From CAZTDD01 sp964612675 (GTDB lineage: Bacteria > Hinthialibacterota > Hinthialibacteria > Hinthialibacterales > JAKPRU01), in NCBI GenBank assembly GCA_964612675.1, contig CAZTDD010000013.1, forward strand, positions 16,690-80,689: DNA of 64,000 bases, read 5' to 3'. Below the pieces are notes generated by a model. It was not told where the DNA came from. It made no database searches and worked only from the letters and a program-made list of their open reading frames with translations. This document shows, piece after piece, positions 44,408 through 52,542 of this stretch; position 1 is the stretch's first letter; every line of letters starts with the position of its first letter. The position numbers and the translations under genes are program-made.

Positions 44408-46135
44408 TTGTTACGCCATCTGAACATACAAAATATCGTGCTGATCGATCAGGCCGAGATCGAGTTCTCGTCCGGCCTCAATGTGATGACGGGCGAAACG
44501 GGGGCCGGAAAGTCGATCGTTCTCGCGGCGTTGGGATTACTGATTGGCGAACGCGCCAGCGCCGACCTGGTGGGTTCGAACGGCACGGAGGCGGTGATTG
44601 AAGGAGCGTTCGAGTTTCCGAAGAAATCTCCTGCGGAAGACCTCGTCCATGCAGTACTGGATCTTGCGGGACTGCCGAAAGAAGAAGGCGTACTCGTCGT
44701 AAAAAGAACGGTGTCCACCGACGGACGCAGTCGAATTTTCGTGAACAACAGCTCGGCTCTTGTTCGTGTGCTGAAAGAGCTTGGAGCGATTCTTGTGGAT
44801 CTTCACGGCCAACACGAGCACCAATCGCTCCTCCGGCGTACAACCTACCGGGCCCTCGTGGATCGGTACGGCGTGAAGGACTCGCTTCCGTCCAAGTATA
44901 CGGACAAATATGCAGCCTGGCAGGACCTTCGCGAACAGCTTGCGGCACTCGAAGGCGATGAACGCGAACGGCGCCGGCGGGAAGATCATCTGCGCTACCA
45001 GATCAATGAGATAGAAGCAGCGAACCTCGCTCCGGGCGAAGACGAGGAACTCAACCGCGAACTCAATATCCTCCAACACGCGGAACAATTGGCTGAACGC
45101 GCTTCCCGGGTCTATACAACTCTGTACGAAGGTGAAGAGAACGGTCCTGCGGTCTTGGACCAGTTAAACGAACTCCACACCGTTCTCGAAGAAATGAGCC
45201 GAATGGACGAAAGTCTCAAGAAGGTCCACGAGGCCTGGGTCGGCCCGCTGACCGAACTCGAAGAACTTTCCCGCGAACTCAACAGCTATGCCCAGGGCAT
45301 TGAATTCGAACCCGGCCGCCTCGAGGAACTTCATAATCGTAAACACCTGCTCCAAAATCTGAAGTCGAAATATGGCGGCAGCGTTGACGAAATCCTTGCA
45401 TATCTTGAGGAGGCACGCGCTGAGCTCGCCCAAATCGAAAACCGGGACGAGGAAATCCAACAAACACAAAAGGAACTCGATCGAATCGAAAACGAAATCG
45501 GGAACCTGGCGGAGCGGCTTTTCGACGAGCGGAAACGAGCCGGGGCAAAACTCGCCAAGAACATTGAGAAAGAATTGGCTCACCTGGGAATGAAAGGTTC
45601 ACGGTTTGAGGTTTCTGTCGAGCCACAAACCGATCCGGAGGGAATCGATGCGGGCAAGCTGGGAAAAGTACGCTTGGGCCCCGGCGGTGCAAGCGAAATT
45701 GAGTTCCTGCTCTCGACCATTCCGGATCGTCCCCTGCGTCCGTTGCGCGATGTGGCGTCCGGGGGCGAGATTTCACGCATTATGCTTGCACTCAAATACG
45801 TCCTCGGCAAATCGCATATCGTCCCCACCATGATCTTCGACGAAATCGATCTGGGAATCGGCGGAAAAACCGGAGACATCGTCGCCGAGCGACTTCAAGA
45901 CCTCTCGAAAGAAAAACAAGTCATCTGTATTACACATTTGCCCCAAATCGCCGCACGCGCCGAACGAAACCTCCGCGTAACGAAAACAGAAACTCGCGGG
46001 ACACAAAAGACAATCGTAGAGTATTTATCCGGAAAAGACCGTGAAGATGAGATGGTACGCATGCTCGGTGCGGACGAAGCGTCTCGGAAATACGCGCGCG
46101 AGCTGCTGCGGGGACCGAAAGGAAAACGAACGTAG
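44408..46135 (+). CDS. recN: DNA repair protein RecN
   Basis: This 575-residue SMC-like ATPase of double-strand break repair opens MLRHLNIQNIVLID, with Walker A GETGAGKS (29-36). A long coiled coil runs about 150-400. The C-terminal half has LRDVASGGEISRIMLALKYV (ABC signature) and MIFDEIDLGIGG (Walker B). Length and order fit RecN closely. The start is TTG 44408, the only codon that gives the conserved N-terminus; a G-rich stretch lies upstream. The TlpA gene follows at once. Confidence 0.95.
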   Translation: MLRHLNIQNIVLIDQAEIEFSSGLNVMTGETGAGKSIVLAALGLLIGERASADLVGSNGTEAVIEGAFEFPKKSPAEDLVHAVLDLAGLPKEEGVLVVKRTVSTDGRSRIFVNNSSALVRVLKELGAILVDLHGQHEHQSLLRRTTYRALVDRYGVKDSLPSKYTDKYAAWQDLREQLAALEGDERERRRREDHLRYQINEIEAANLAPGEDEELNRELNILQHAEQLAERASRVYTTLYEGEENGPAVLDQLNELHTVLEEMSRMDESLKKVHEAWVGPLTELEELSRELNSYAQGIEFEPGRLEELHNRKHLLQNLKSKYGGSVDEILAYLEEARAELAQIENRDEEIQQTQKELDRIENEIGNLAERLFDERKRAGAKLAKNIEKELAHLGMKGSRFEVSVEPQTDPEGIDAGKLGKVRLGPGGASEIEFLLSTIPDRPLRPLRDVASGGEISRIMLALKYVLGKSHIVPTMIFDEIDLGIGGKTGDIVAERLQDLSKEKQVICITHLPQIAARAERNLRVTKTETRGTQKTIVEYLSGKDREDEMVRMLGADEASRKYARELLRGPKGKRT

Positions 46136-46136
46136 C

Positions 46137-46667
46137 ATGAACAAAATCAACCGATTCTCTATCCTTGTTGCCTGCGTATGTAGTTTTCTCTCCTGTTCGT
46201 CTCCATCCCCGCCGGAACAACAAGAAACCGAAGAAACCATCCTGATGCTGACACCGGAGAATTTCAAAGAAACACTGGCGCAAGCCGATGATGAATTGGT
46301 TTTTGTGAATTTCTGGGCAACCTGGTGTGTACCCTGCATGGAAGAGTTCCCCGATTTGGTTAAGCTGGAGAAAGAATACAGGGACAGAGCGATTGCTTTG
46401 TGGGCGGTCTCGTGCGACACCGAGGAGGATCGCAAAACCAAAGTCCCACAGTTCCTGGAAGAACAGGGCTCCGGGCTGACATCGTTCGCTATCAACTTGA
46501 GCGAGCAGGAAGAGATGATCGAGACAGTGTCTCCCGACTGGCAGGGAACGCTGCCGACGACGTTTATCTTTCGACGGTCCGGAGAGATTCTATTTCAGCA
46601 CTCGGGGAAAATGAGCTTCGAAGAATTCAAAGCGGTGGTCGACAAGGCTCTGGAAGGAAAAATATGA
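46137..46667 (+). CDS. TlpA-like thioredoxin-fold lipoprotein
   Basis: This encodes 176 residues; ATG at 46137 begins one base after the recN stop. A signal peptide ends with the lipobox FLSC (Cys20). The thioredoxin fold carries the redox motif W-C64-V-P-C67 (FWATWCVPCMEE), and the cis-Pro region GTLPTTFIF. It should reduce or exchange disulfides in the periplasm. Its stop overlaps the dsbD start (ATGA), so the electron donor DsbD is co-translated with it. Confidence 0.9.
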   Translation: MNKINRFSILVACVCSFLSCSSPSPPEQQETEETILMLTPENFKETLAQADDELVFVNFWATWCVPCMEEFPDLVKLEKEYRDRAIALWAVSCDTEEDRKTKVPQFLEEQGSGLTSFAINLSEQEEMIETVSPDWQGTLPTTFIFRRSGEILFQHSGKMSFEEFKAVVDKALEGKI

Positions 46668-48430
46668 ACGCGATGCGCCGGCCGATTTACCTGGTTTTCG
46701 TCCTGGTTTTTTTGACGGTTCTTCACGCCTCGTCTGAGGAGCTTACGCCGGACGAGGCATTTGTATGGTCAGTGACCGGTCCGGCGGAAACGCTTCGCCC
46801 CGGGGACGAAGCGGAAATCGTGGCCACCCTCACCATCGCGGAGGATCATTACGTCTACCGCGATTCAGTATCCGTCACTGTGAACGATCCCGGGGGACTA
46901 CAAGTCGATACACCTGTCTACCCTGAACCGAAAATCAAATTCGACAAATTTGAAAACAAAGAACTTCCCGTTTACGAATCCGGAGATGTGATTATTCGCG
47001 TGCCGATTACAATTACTGAAAGCGCACCTTCCGGCGAAGTGGAAACTCAAGTCGTCACCGAACACCGGGGATGTTCGCAAGAGGTTTGTTATTTTCCGAC
47101 AACGACCGAATTGTCGGTCGTACTACATATCACCGGTGGTACAGGTGCCGCCACCACAGAGGAGGCCGAGGGGTTTGTCTCGATGGACGCCGCCCCTTCG
47201 GACGAAAGCGACTTACTGGCGAAGGGGGTTTTCCAGGCATTCATTCTTGTGTTCATCGGTGGAATTCTGACCAGCTTTACTCCTTGTGTGTATCCACTGA
47301 TTCCCGTCACGATTGCCATCTTCGGAGCCCGTGAAGCCACGCGCTTCAAAGCATTCACGCTCTCGGTGACCTATGTCGGCGGGATTTGTGTGATGTACTC
47401 GACGCTGGGGGTAATTGCCGCGAGCACGGGCGCTGTCTTCGGCGCAATCATGGCCAACCCCATTGTTGTCGGTATTGTCATGGCCGTATTAATTCTTCTG
47501 GCACTCTCCATGTTCGGGCTGTACGAAATCCGCGTCCCCTCCTCGTTGCAGAATCGGCTGTCATCGGTCGGCGGGCAGGGGTATCCGGGTGCGTTCATGA
47601 TGGGCCTGGTTGCCGGAATCATTGCCGCACCGTGTACCGGTCCGGTGTTGGGAAGTGTATTGCTTTATGTTGCAGCCACGCGAAACCTGTTCTTGGGGTT
47701 TTGGCTGCTGTTCGTGTTCGCTCTGGGAATCGGACTGCTATTCATCGTACTCGGCACGTTTTCCGGGGCACTCACGAAACTGCCTCGTTCCGGAGGCTGG
47801 ATGGAGAATGTCAAACACTTCTTCGGCATTATTTTGGTCGCCATGGCCTTGTATTTCGGCCGGTCGGCGTTTCCTTGGTTGGCCGAGATTCTGCTTCCCG
47901 TTCCGACGGGTTTGATTGTGGGGATCGTTTTGATCCTTGTTTCACTACCGATGGGAGCAATCCATCGCTCGTTCGGCAAAGGTCCGGCGGCAAAGCGCTT
48001 TCTGAAACTCGTCGGAGTCATGCTGGCGATCCTTGGCGTGTATTACACCGCCGGTGCATTTACGGTGACCGAAAAAGGCCCCATCGACTGGATCTACGAC
48101 GAGCAGGCCGGAATCGAAAAGGCGCGGGAAGAAGGCAAACCGGTGATTATCGATGTGTGGGCGGATTGGTGCCTGGCCTGCAAAGAGCTGGATCATACGA
48201 CGTTCCGCGATCCGCGCGTTGTCCAGAGATTACAGGACTTCGTTACGATCAAATTCGATTTCACCCGCGAGACCGAGGAACGAGAACATCTACAGGAGAA
48301 ATACAACATTCCGGGGCTGCCGGTCCTGATGTTTTACAATTCCGAGGGCGAATATCGACCCGACGCCCGACTCACCGGGTACCAAAGCGCGGAGGAGCTG
48401 CTGCAGCATCTGGATGAGATAGGATTGTAG
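46664..48430 (+). CDS. dsbD: Thiol:disulfide interchange protein DsbD
   Basis: This encodes 588 residues from the ATG overlapping the upstream stop. After a signal peptide comes the DsbD alpha-like domain (about 28-160, with a paired-cysteine segment GCSQEVCYFP). The eight-helix membrane core has the redox cysteines C208 (SFTPCVYPLIPV) and C324 (IAAPCTGPVLG). The C-terminal thioredoxin domain has W-C503-L-A-C506. It carries reducing power from cytoplasmic thioredoxin to periplasmic partners, here most simply the TlpA-like lipoprotein. All three domain cysteine pairs are present. Confidence 0.95.
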   Translation: MNAMRRPIYLVFVLVFLTVLHASSEELTPDEAFVWSVTGPAETLRPGDEAEIVATLTIAEDHYVYRDSVSVTVNDPGGLQVDTPVYPEPKIKFDKFENKELPVYESGDVIIRVPITITESAPSGEVETQVVTEHRGCSQEVCYFPTTTELSVVLHITGGTGAATTEEAEGFVSMDAAPSDESDLLAKGVFQAFILVFIGGILTSFTPCVYPLIPVTIAIFGAREATRFKAFTLSVTYVGGICVMYSTLGVIAASTGAVFGAIMANPIVVGIVMAVLILLALSMFGLYEIRVPSSLQNRLSSVGGQGYPGAFMMGLVAGIIAAPCTGPVLGSVLLYVAATRNLFLGFWLLFVFALGIGLLFIVLGTFSGALTKLPRSGGWMENVKHFFGIILVAMALYFGRSAFPWLAEILLPVPTGLIVGIVLILVSLPMGAIHRSFGKGPAAKRFLKLVGVMLAILGVYYTAGAFTVTEKGPIDWIYDEQAGIEKAREEGKPVIIDVWADWCLACKELDHTTFRDPRVVQRLQDFVTIKFDFTRETEEREHLQEKYNIPGLPVLMFYNSEGEYRPDARLTGYQSAEELLQHLDEIGL

Positions 48431-48525
48431 GACCTTCGATATTGTGTCCCGCCTTCCATTTCAGTTGTAAAAGACTCACCATAACCGGACAATAGGGTAA
48501 CCTACATTGAATAGGAGTGTGCAAC

Positions 48526-50580
48526 ATGCAAACCGTCTTTTCGCGAATCGGCTTCCAAATTGCGTGCCTCGTTTTGGCTCTCTCTTTCGCCTCGTTGGGG
48601 AATGCAGATATCTCCGAATTGGACCGGTTTCTGCCTCCGGACACCCAGGCCTACTTCGCTGTGAAAGATATCAGCGCTGCGAAGGAAGCCGCTGAAGTAA
48701 CGGCGTTCTACGAGGTATGGGAATCCCCTGGAATGCAAAGTCTTCGCGAAGAGATGGCCGCTTTGTGGAATGACAATGTAGTCAGTCAAATCCAGATCGA
48801 TCCGTTGACTCTTCTGGAAGCGATGCAGGAGGACATGGTTGTCGGCGCTTCATTACGAGCCTACCAGAGCCCCAGCGATGTTCTGCCCATCGTCGTTCTG
48901 GCCATGCATGACCCCGAAGAACGTGTAAAACAGATCCTTTCAGCCATTCAAGTATTCCGAATGATGAGCGGCAACAACGAGGGGCCCGAGATCGCGACCT
49001 TCAAGTATAACGAAGCGGATGTGACCACAATTCCAATAGAAGACGGAGAGGTATCCGTTGCAACAATGCCGGGCCTCACTGTGGCATGTGTCGGTCCACC
49101 GAAACTAATCACGGAACTTCTGGATCAGGCAGGCAGCGAGGAACCCGCCGGGTTCCCGGCGTCTGAAGCGTACGCCTCCGTGGCAGGTTTTCAGAAGGAA
49201 GACGACTTATCGGTGGCTTGGATCGATTTCAATGACATTCGAGAAGTCATTACCGCTGCAGTGAAAACTGGTCGTCGAGACGTGGATATCGACACGGTAT
49301 TGAGCAAAATCGGAGTAGATAACTGCCACCAGTATCTGATGCGATACAGTGTGGCGCATCGCGGATTCTTTCGCCAGCAAATCATGGACTTTGACGGCCC
49401 CATTCACGGATTGCTTCGCTTTCTTTTCGAACCGGGTGCGCTGGAGGCAGGCGCTCGGTTTACTCCCTCCTCCGATATGATCATGGTCACCAGCCTTGGA
49501 TCCCTCAGCGATGCGTGGGAGCAATGGAAACAGTTCATGGCAACCGTATTTGGCGAGAAGGCTTCAAGCGACATGCAAACCGGTATTCAAGCCTTCGAAA
49601 CCATGCTCGGCTTCTCGTTGGAAAACGACCTGCTTCCCGCCATCGGAAACGAGCTGGCGCTCGAATTCGAGGAAGATGAGTTTACCTTTCTGGTACAGAC
49701 TCTCGAGGAAGAGAGTATCTTGGCGATCGTTCCCAAAATCCTCCTTCTTTGGGAAATATCTCCAGAGCAAATAGAGAGCGAGTCAGTCCAATTTCAACGC
49801 ATCCAAGCGAAGAATCTCGGGCAAGAGTTATTTTATGGCGCCAGTGATGGATACCTAATTATCAGCAACTCTGCGGAAGCGTACGTTTCCGCCGCGAAAG
49901 GTCCGGAGGAAGGCGAATCCATTCTGGACAGCCGTCGATACGGCAGGGCGCTGTCCTATCTGCCGCCACCGAACCATTTCGTCACCATCACAGATTTGAG
50001 AGGAATCGCGAACTATACTTCCACCATGCTGCGGCTTCAACAGGCTGTGTCCGGCGAGAACGCACCCGCGGGACTGGACCTGTCCTTCCTCGCCGACCAA
50101 ACCTATCCCATTGTCGAAGTCGGAGTCGTCCAGGAAAACCGTATTACACGATGGGCATATTCCGAATCGGGCATGGAGAATGTCTTGACCGCGTTCTCCG
50201 TCGCACACTCGTTGATTTCGTCGTTCGATAAGGCGAATATGCAGGCCAGGATGGGGCGGGCAAATGCGGAGATGCGCTCGATCAAGAACGCCCTTGAAAC
50301 GTACTACGTCGATAACAACAAATATCCGGACAGCTTGGAGGATTTAACAGATCCTATCGTATTCCTCACGGAAATACCGATAGACCCTTGGACGGGTGAG
50401 CCATATTATTACGAAAAGCGCGGGAATACGTACATCCTGGTCTCAGCGGGGCCGGATCGGATAATGAACTTTGATCCTGCGACTGTGGAGGGGCCGTTCA
50501 CGGAGGACAAAATTCCTGAGGAAGCTCGAACAGACAACACCGGTCAGAAGCCGGGCGATATCATCATGCTCGGGCCGTGA
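48526..50580 (+). CDS. Exported protein, DUF3352-like, with C-terminal pseudopilin-type tail
   Basis: This encodes 684 residues; AGGAG eight bases ahead of ATG 48526 decides the start. A signal peptide ends near LGNADIS. The main part (about 30-560) starts with DRFLPPDTQAYFAVKDIS, the opening typical of DUF3352-like exported proteins of planctomycete-type bacteria. The last 115 residues look like a type II secretion GspG tail: MGRANAEMRSIKNALETYYVDN-like helix, YPDSLEDL, IDPWTGEPYYYE (D620) and LVSAGPDRIMNF. No pilin signal or other T2SS gene is adjacent. Function unknown; the tail may be a calcium-dependent fold reused as a module. Confidence 0.75.
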   Translation: MQTVFSRIGFQIACLVLALSFASLGNADISELDRFLPPDTQAYFAVKDISAAKEAAEVTAFYEVWESPGMQSLREEMAALWNDNVVSQIQIDPLTLLEAMQEDMVVGASLRAYQSPSDVLPIVVLAMHDPEERVKQILSAIQVFRMMSGNNEGPEIATFKYNEADVTTIPIEDGEVSVATMPGLTVACVGPPKLITELLDQAGSEEPAGFPASEAYASVAGFQKEDDLSVAWIDFNDIREVITAAVKTGRRDVDIDTVLSKIGVDNCHQYLMRYSVAHRGFFRQQIMDFDGPIHGLLRFLFEPGALEAGARFTPSSDMIMVTSLGSLSDAWEQWKQFMATVFGEKASSDMQTGIQAFETMLGFSLENDLLPAIGNELALEFEEDEFTFLVQTLEEESILAIVPKILLLWEISPEQIESESVQFQRIQAKNLGQELFYGASDGYLIISNSAEAYVSAAKGPEEGESILDSRRYGRALSYLPPPNHFVTITDLRGIANYTSTMLRLQQAVSGENAPAGLDLSFLADQTYPIVEVGVVQENRITRWAYSESGMENVLTAFSVAHSLISSFDKANMQARMGRANAEMRSIKNALETYYVDNNKYPDSLEDLTDPIVFLTEIPIDPWTGEPYYYEKRGNTYILVSAGPDRIMNFDPATVEGPFTEDKIPEEARTDNTGQKPGDIIMLGP

Positions 50581-50683
50581 GGCTTGGTGCGCGGAATAGC
50601 GAGTACGGATTCTACAACGCTCCTATTGCCGTAAGCCTACGGCGTCTTATACTGGTGGAGAATTCCCCGAGGAAACACAGAAT

Positions 50684-51352
50684 ATGACAAAAGAGATGGC
50701 AACGGAAATCGTGAATGCATCCATTGTGGTTCTCGCAGAAGAGCACAATCCTACAATTCTACATCCATCTTTTCTGGCGAAGGAACGTATTGTTGATGAA
50801 GACTGGGGGCTCAAAGAACCTCCTGTTTGTACGCCCCCTTATTCAAGAGTGCATTATTCCAATGGAATCCTCTTTGTGGTGGAGTTGAACAAATTGCAAG
50901 TGATAGACACCACTCCATCAGAAGACCCCGCCGATTGGCAGATTCACAAACTGATATCGACGTATATTCAAAGCCTTCCGCATGTCCGATACACTGCTGT
51001 GGGAATGAACCTGGAAGGATTTCTCCCCTGTTCGTCCCCCGAGGTTTTTCTCATCGACAGGTTTCTCAAAAAAGGTGTCTGGGACAGCGATTCTTTCGAT
51101 CTTAAAACACTGGGGATCGATTTCGTCTATGAGGTTGAAGATTCTCGGCTGCGGCTTTCATGCGACTCCGGCAGAATTCGAACAGATGAAAAACCGGCCA
51201 AACGAGGAGGGATCGTCATTCGGGCTAACTACCACAGTGATCTTTCCGATCTTGAACCGTTGGCTAGTGCGAAGCACATTATCGAGAATTTCCCGCAACG
51301 GTCACGACACTTCATGAGATCAGTAGAGTTGATTCTAAAAGGGGAGGGCTAA
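50684..51352 (+). CDS. Unrecognised protein, first gene of a three-gene cassette
   Basis: This encodes 222 residues, with GAGGAAA upstream. There is no signal peptide or membrane segment, so it should be cytoplasmic. Notable stretches are NPTILHPSFLAKERIVDEDW near the start and SLPHVRYTAVGMNLEGFLP in the middle. These remind me of a sporadically distributed uncharacterised family, but I cannot name it. The next gene starts seven bases after its stop, with its ribosome-binding site (GGGGAGGG) inside this gene's end, so the two are coupled. Base composition looks somewhat AT-richer than neighbouring genes. Confidence 0.72.
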   Translation: MTKEMATEIVNASIVVLAEEHNPTILHPSFLAKERIVDEDWGLKEPPVCTPPYSRVHYSNGILFVVELNKLQVIDTTPSEDPADWQIHKLISTYIQSLPHVRYTAVGMNLEGFLPCSSPEVFLIDRFLKKGVWDSDSFDLKTLGIDFVYEVEDSRLRLSCDSGRIRTDEKPAKRGGIVIRANYHSDLSDLEPLASAKHIIENFPQRSRHFMRSVELILKGEG

Positions 51353-51358
51353 CACAGA

Positions 51359-51817
51359 ATGGTGGTCACTTTAGAACGTCAGATTGACTCACCTACAAGT
51401 CAATTTACTGAATCCTTCGAATCCTGGAATTGGCCGACGGAACGCTCTCAGTTGCTGAAGGATTCTCTACAGAGTTCCGTAATACGCCCCGAGGGAGTCG
51501 ATACCTCAGGCGATGAAGCTGAAAACAGAACTTCTACTGGTTTGGCAATCAGAGCGAAGTGCGCACTCGCGGAACGTTACATCTTGTTTTCTCGGGAGCC
51601 GGGTACAAGCGAATCCAAGACTTTCGCGAATGATACATTGTCGCATATCTTACAATTCATATCTGATCCAGCTTCATCGGAAGACGAGCAATGTGACTTA
51701 ATTGACTGGGACTTCTATCAACCTGCGCCCCCTCCTAAGCGTTCTGGAACGATCAAAGTCAAACTCCAATATCGGGGACATTCGAGACCCATTCCGGAAC
51801 AGGACCCTTGGGAGTAG
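51359..51817 (+). CDS. Unrecognised protein, second gene of the cassette
   Basis: This encodes 152 residues; GGGGAGGG lies about nine bases before ATG. No signal peptide or membrane helix. The middle has GLAIRAKCALAERYILFSRE and the tail is proline-rich (YQPAPPPKRSGTIKVKLQYR, then PIPEQDPWE). I recognise no domain. Its tight coupling to the gene before and the 30-base gap to the gene after point to one operon. Confidence 0.65.
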   Translation: MVVTLERQIDSPTSQFTESFESWNWPTERSQLLKDSLQSSVIRPEGVDTSGDEAENRTSTGLAIRAKCALAERYILFSREPGTSESKTFANDTLSHILQFISDPASSEDEQCDLIDWDFYQPAPPPKRSGTIKVKLQYRGHSRPIPEQDPWE

Positions 51818-51847
51818 CGCAGGAGAGCCATTTCGGGAGCATCGGAT

Positions 51848-52390
51848 ATGGGCCACGAAGGCTATCCATGGTTTGGCATTGTCAAAGGGGAAGAAATCGA
51901 GCAGGGCGACCTTCTCGAGGATTGCCCAGTGTACTCTCCGAGTGAAGAACTAGCAGGATTTCCCAATGTTCATATTCGTGAATCAGAGTTTCAATGGGAA
52001 GAATACGATACAGTCGTCATGTCTCAGAGTTGCGATATGGTAAAAGGACGCGAAAAGATCTCACACGTTCTTCTTTGTCCAGTATTTGGGCGATCGGACT
52101 ACACTCAGGGACATTTGGCGACTCCAAAAGGAATGGAGGACGCGAGGAGAGGCGGTCTGCCAGCCTACCATGTCCTGGCAGAGTGTTACCTACCGGGATT
52201 CAAACGGGAAATCCGTGTCGTTGACTTTCGATGTGTTTACTCCTTACCATTGGCATATGTTAGACGTTGGGCTGCTGAACGAGGAGAACGAATTCGCATC
52301 CTACCGCCTTACAGAGAACATCTTTCACAATCCTTCGCACGTTACTTCATGCGAGTAGGTCTACCCGTCGACATTCCTCCGTTCAGGTGA
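51848..52390 (+). CDS. Unrecognised protein with SQSCD motif, third gene of the cassette
   Basis: This encodes 180 residues, with GGGAG upstream of ATG. The N-terminal part reads GEEIEQGDLLEDCPVY and the core has YDTVVMSQSCDMVKGREKIS, then VLLCPVF. The SQSCD stretch (Cys-Asp after a hydrophobic strand) looks like a conserved functional site. No signal peptide. The C-terminus is basic and aromatic. I recall similar strand-SQSCD patterns in uncharacterised proteins but cannot give a family. With its two upstream neighbours it forms a self-contained cassette between housekeeping-type genes. Confidence 0.68.
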   Translation: MGHEGYPWFGIVKGEEIEQGDLLEDCPVYSPSEELAGFPNVHIRESEFQWEEYDTVVMSQSCDMVKGREKISHVLLCPVFGRSDYTQGHLATPKGMEDARRGGLPAYHVLAECYLPGFKREIRVVDFRCVYSLPLAYVRRWAAERGERIRILPPYREHLSQSFARYFMRVGLPVDIPPFR

Positions 52391-52542
52391 TCGCCGCGCA
52401 CGTATTCTCTACGCATAAATGCAGTTACAATGCACAAGGAAAGAAAAACAAATCCGATTCCTTGTGATATTGTCCCGTAAGGTAGGTCCACCTCTTCTTG
52501 GCCGGGTTATTGCGTACGGAGAGAGACAATCAGATTAGCAAT

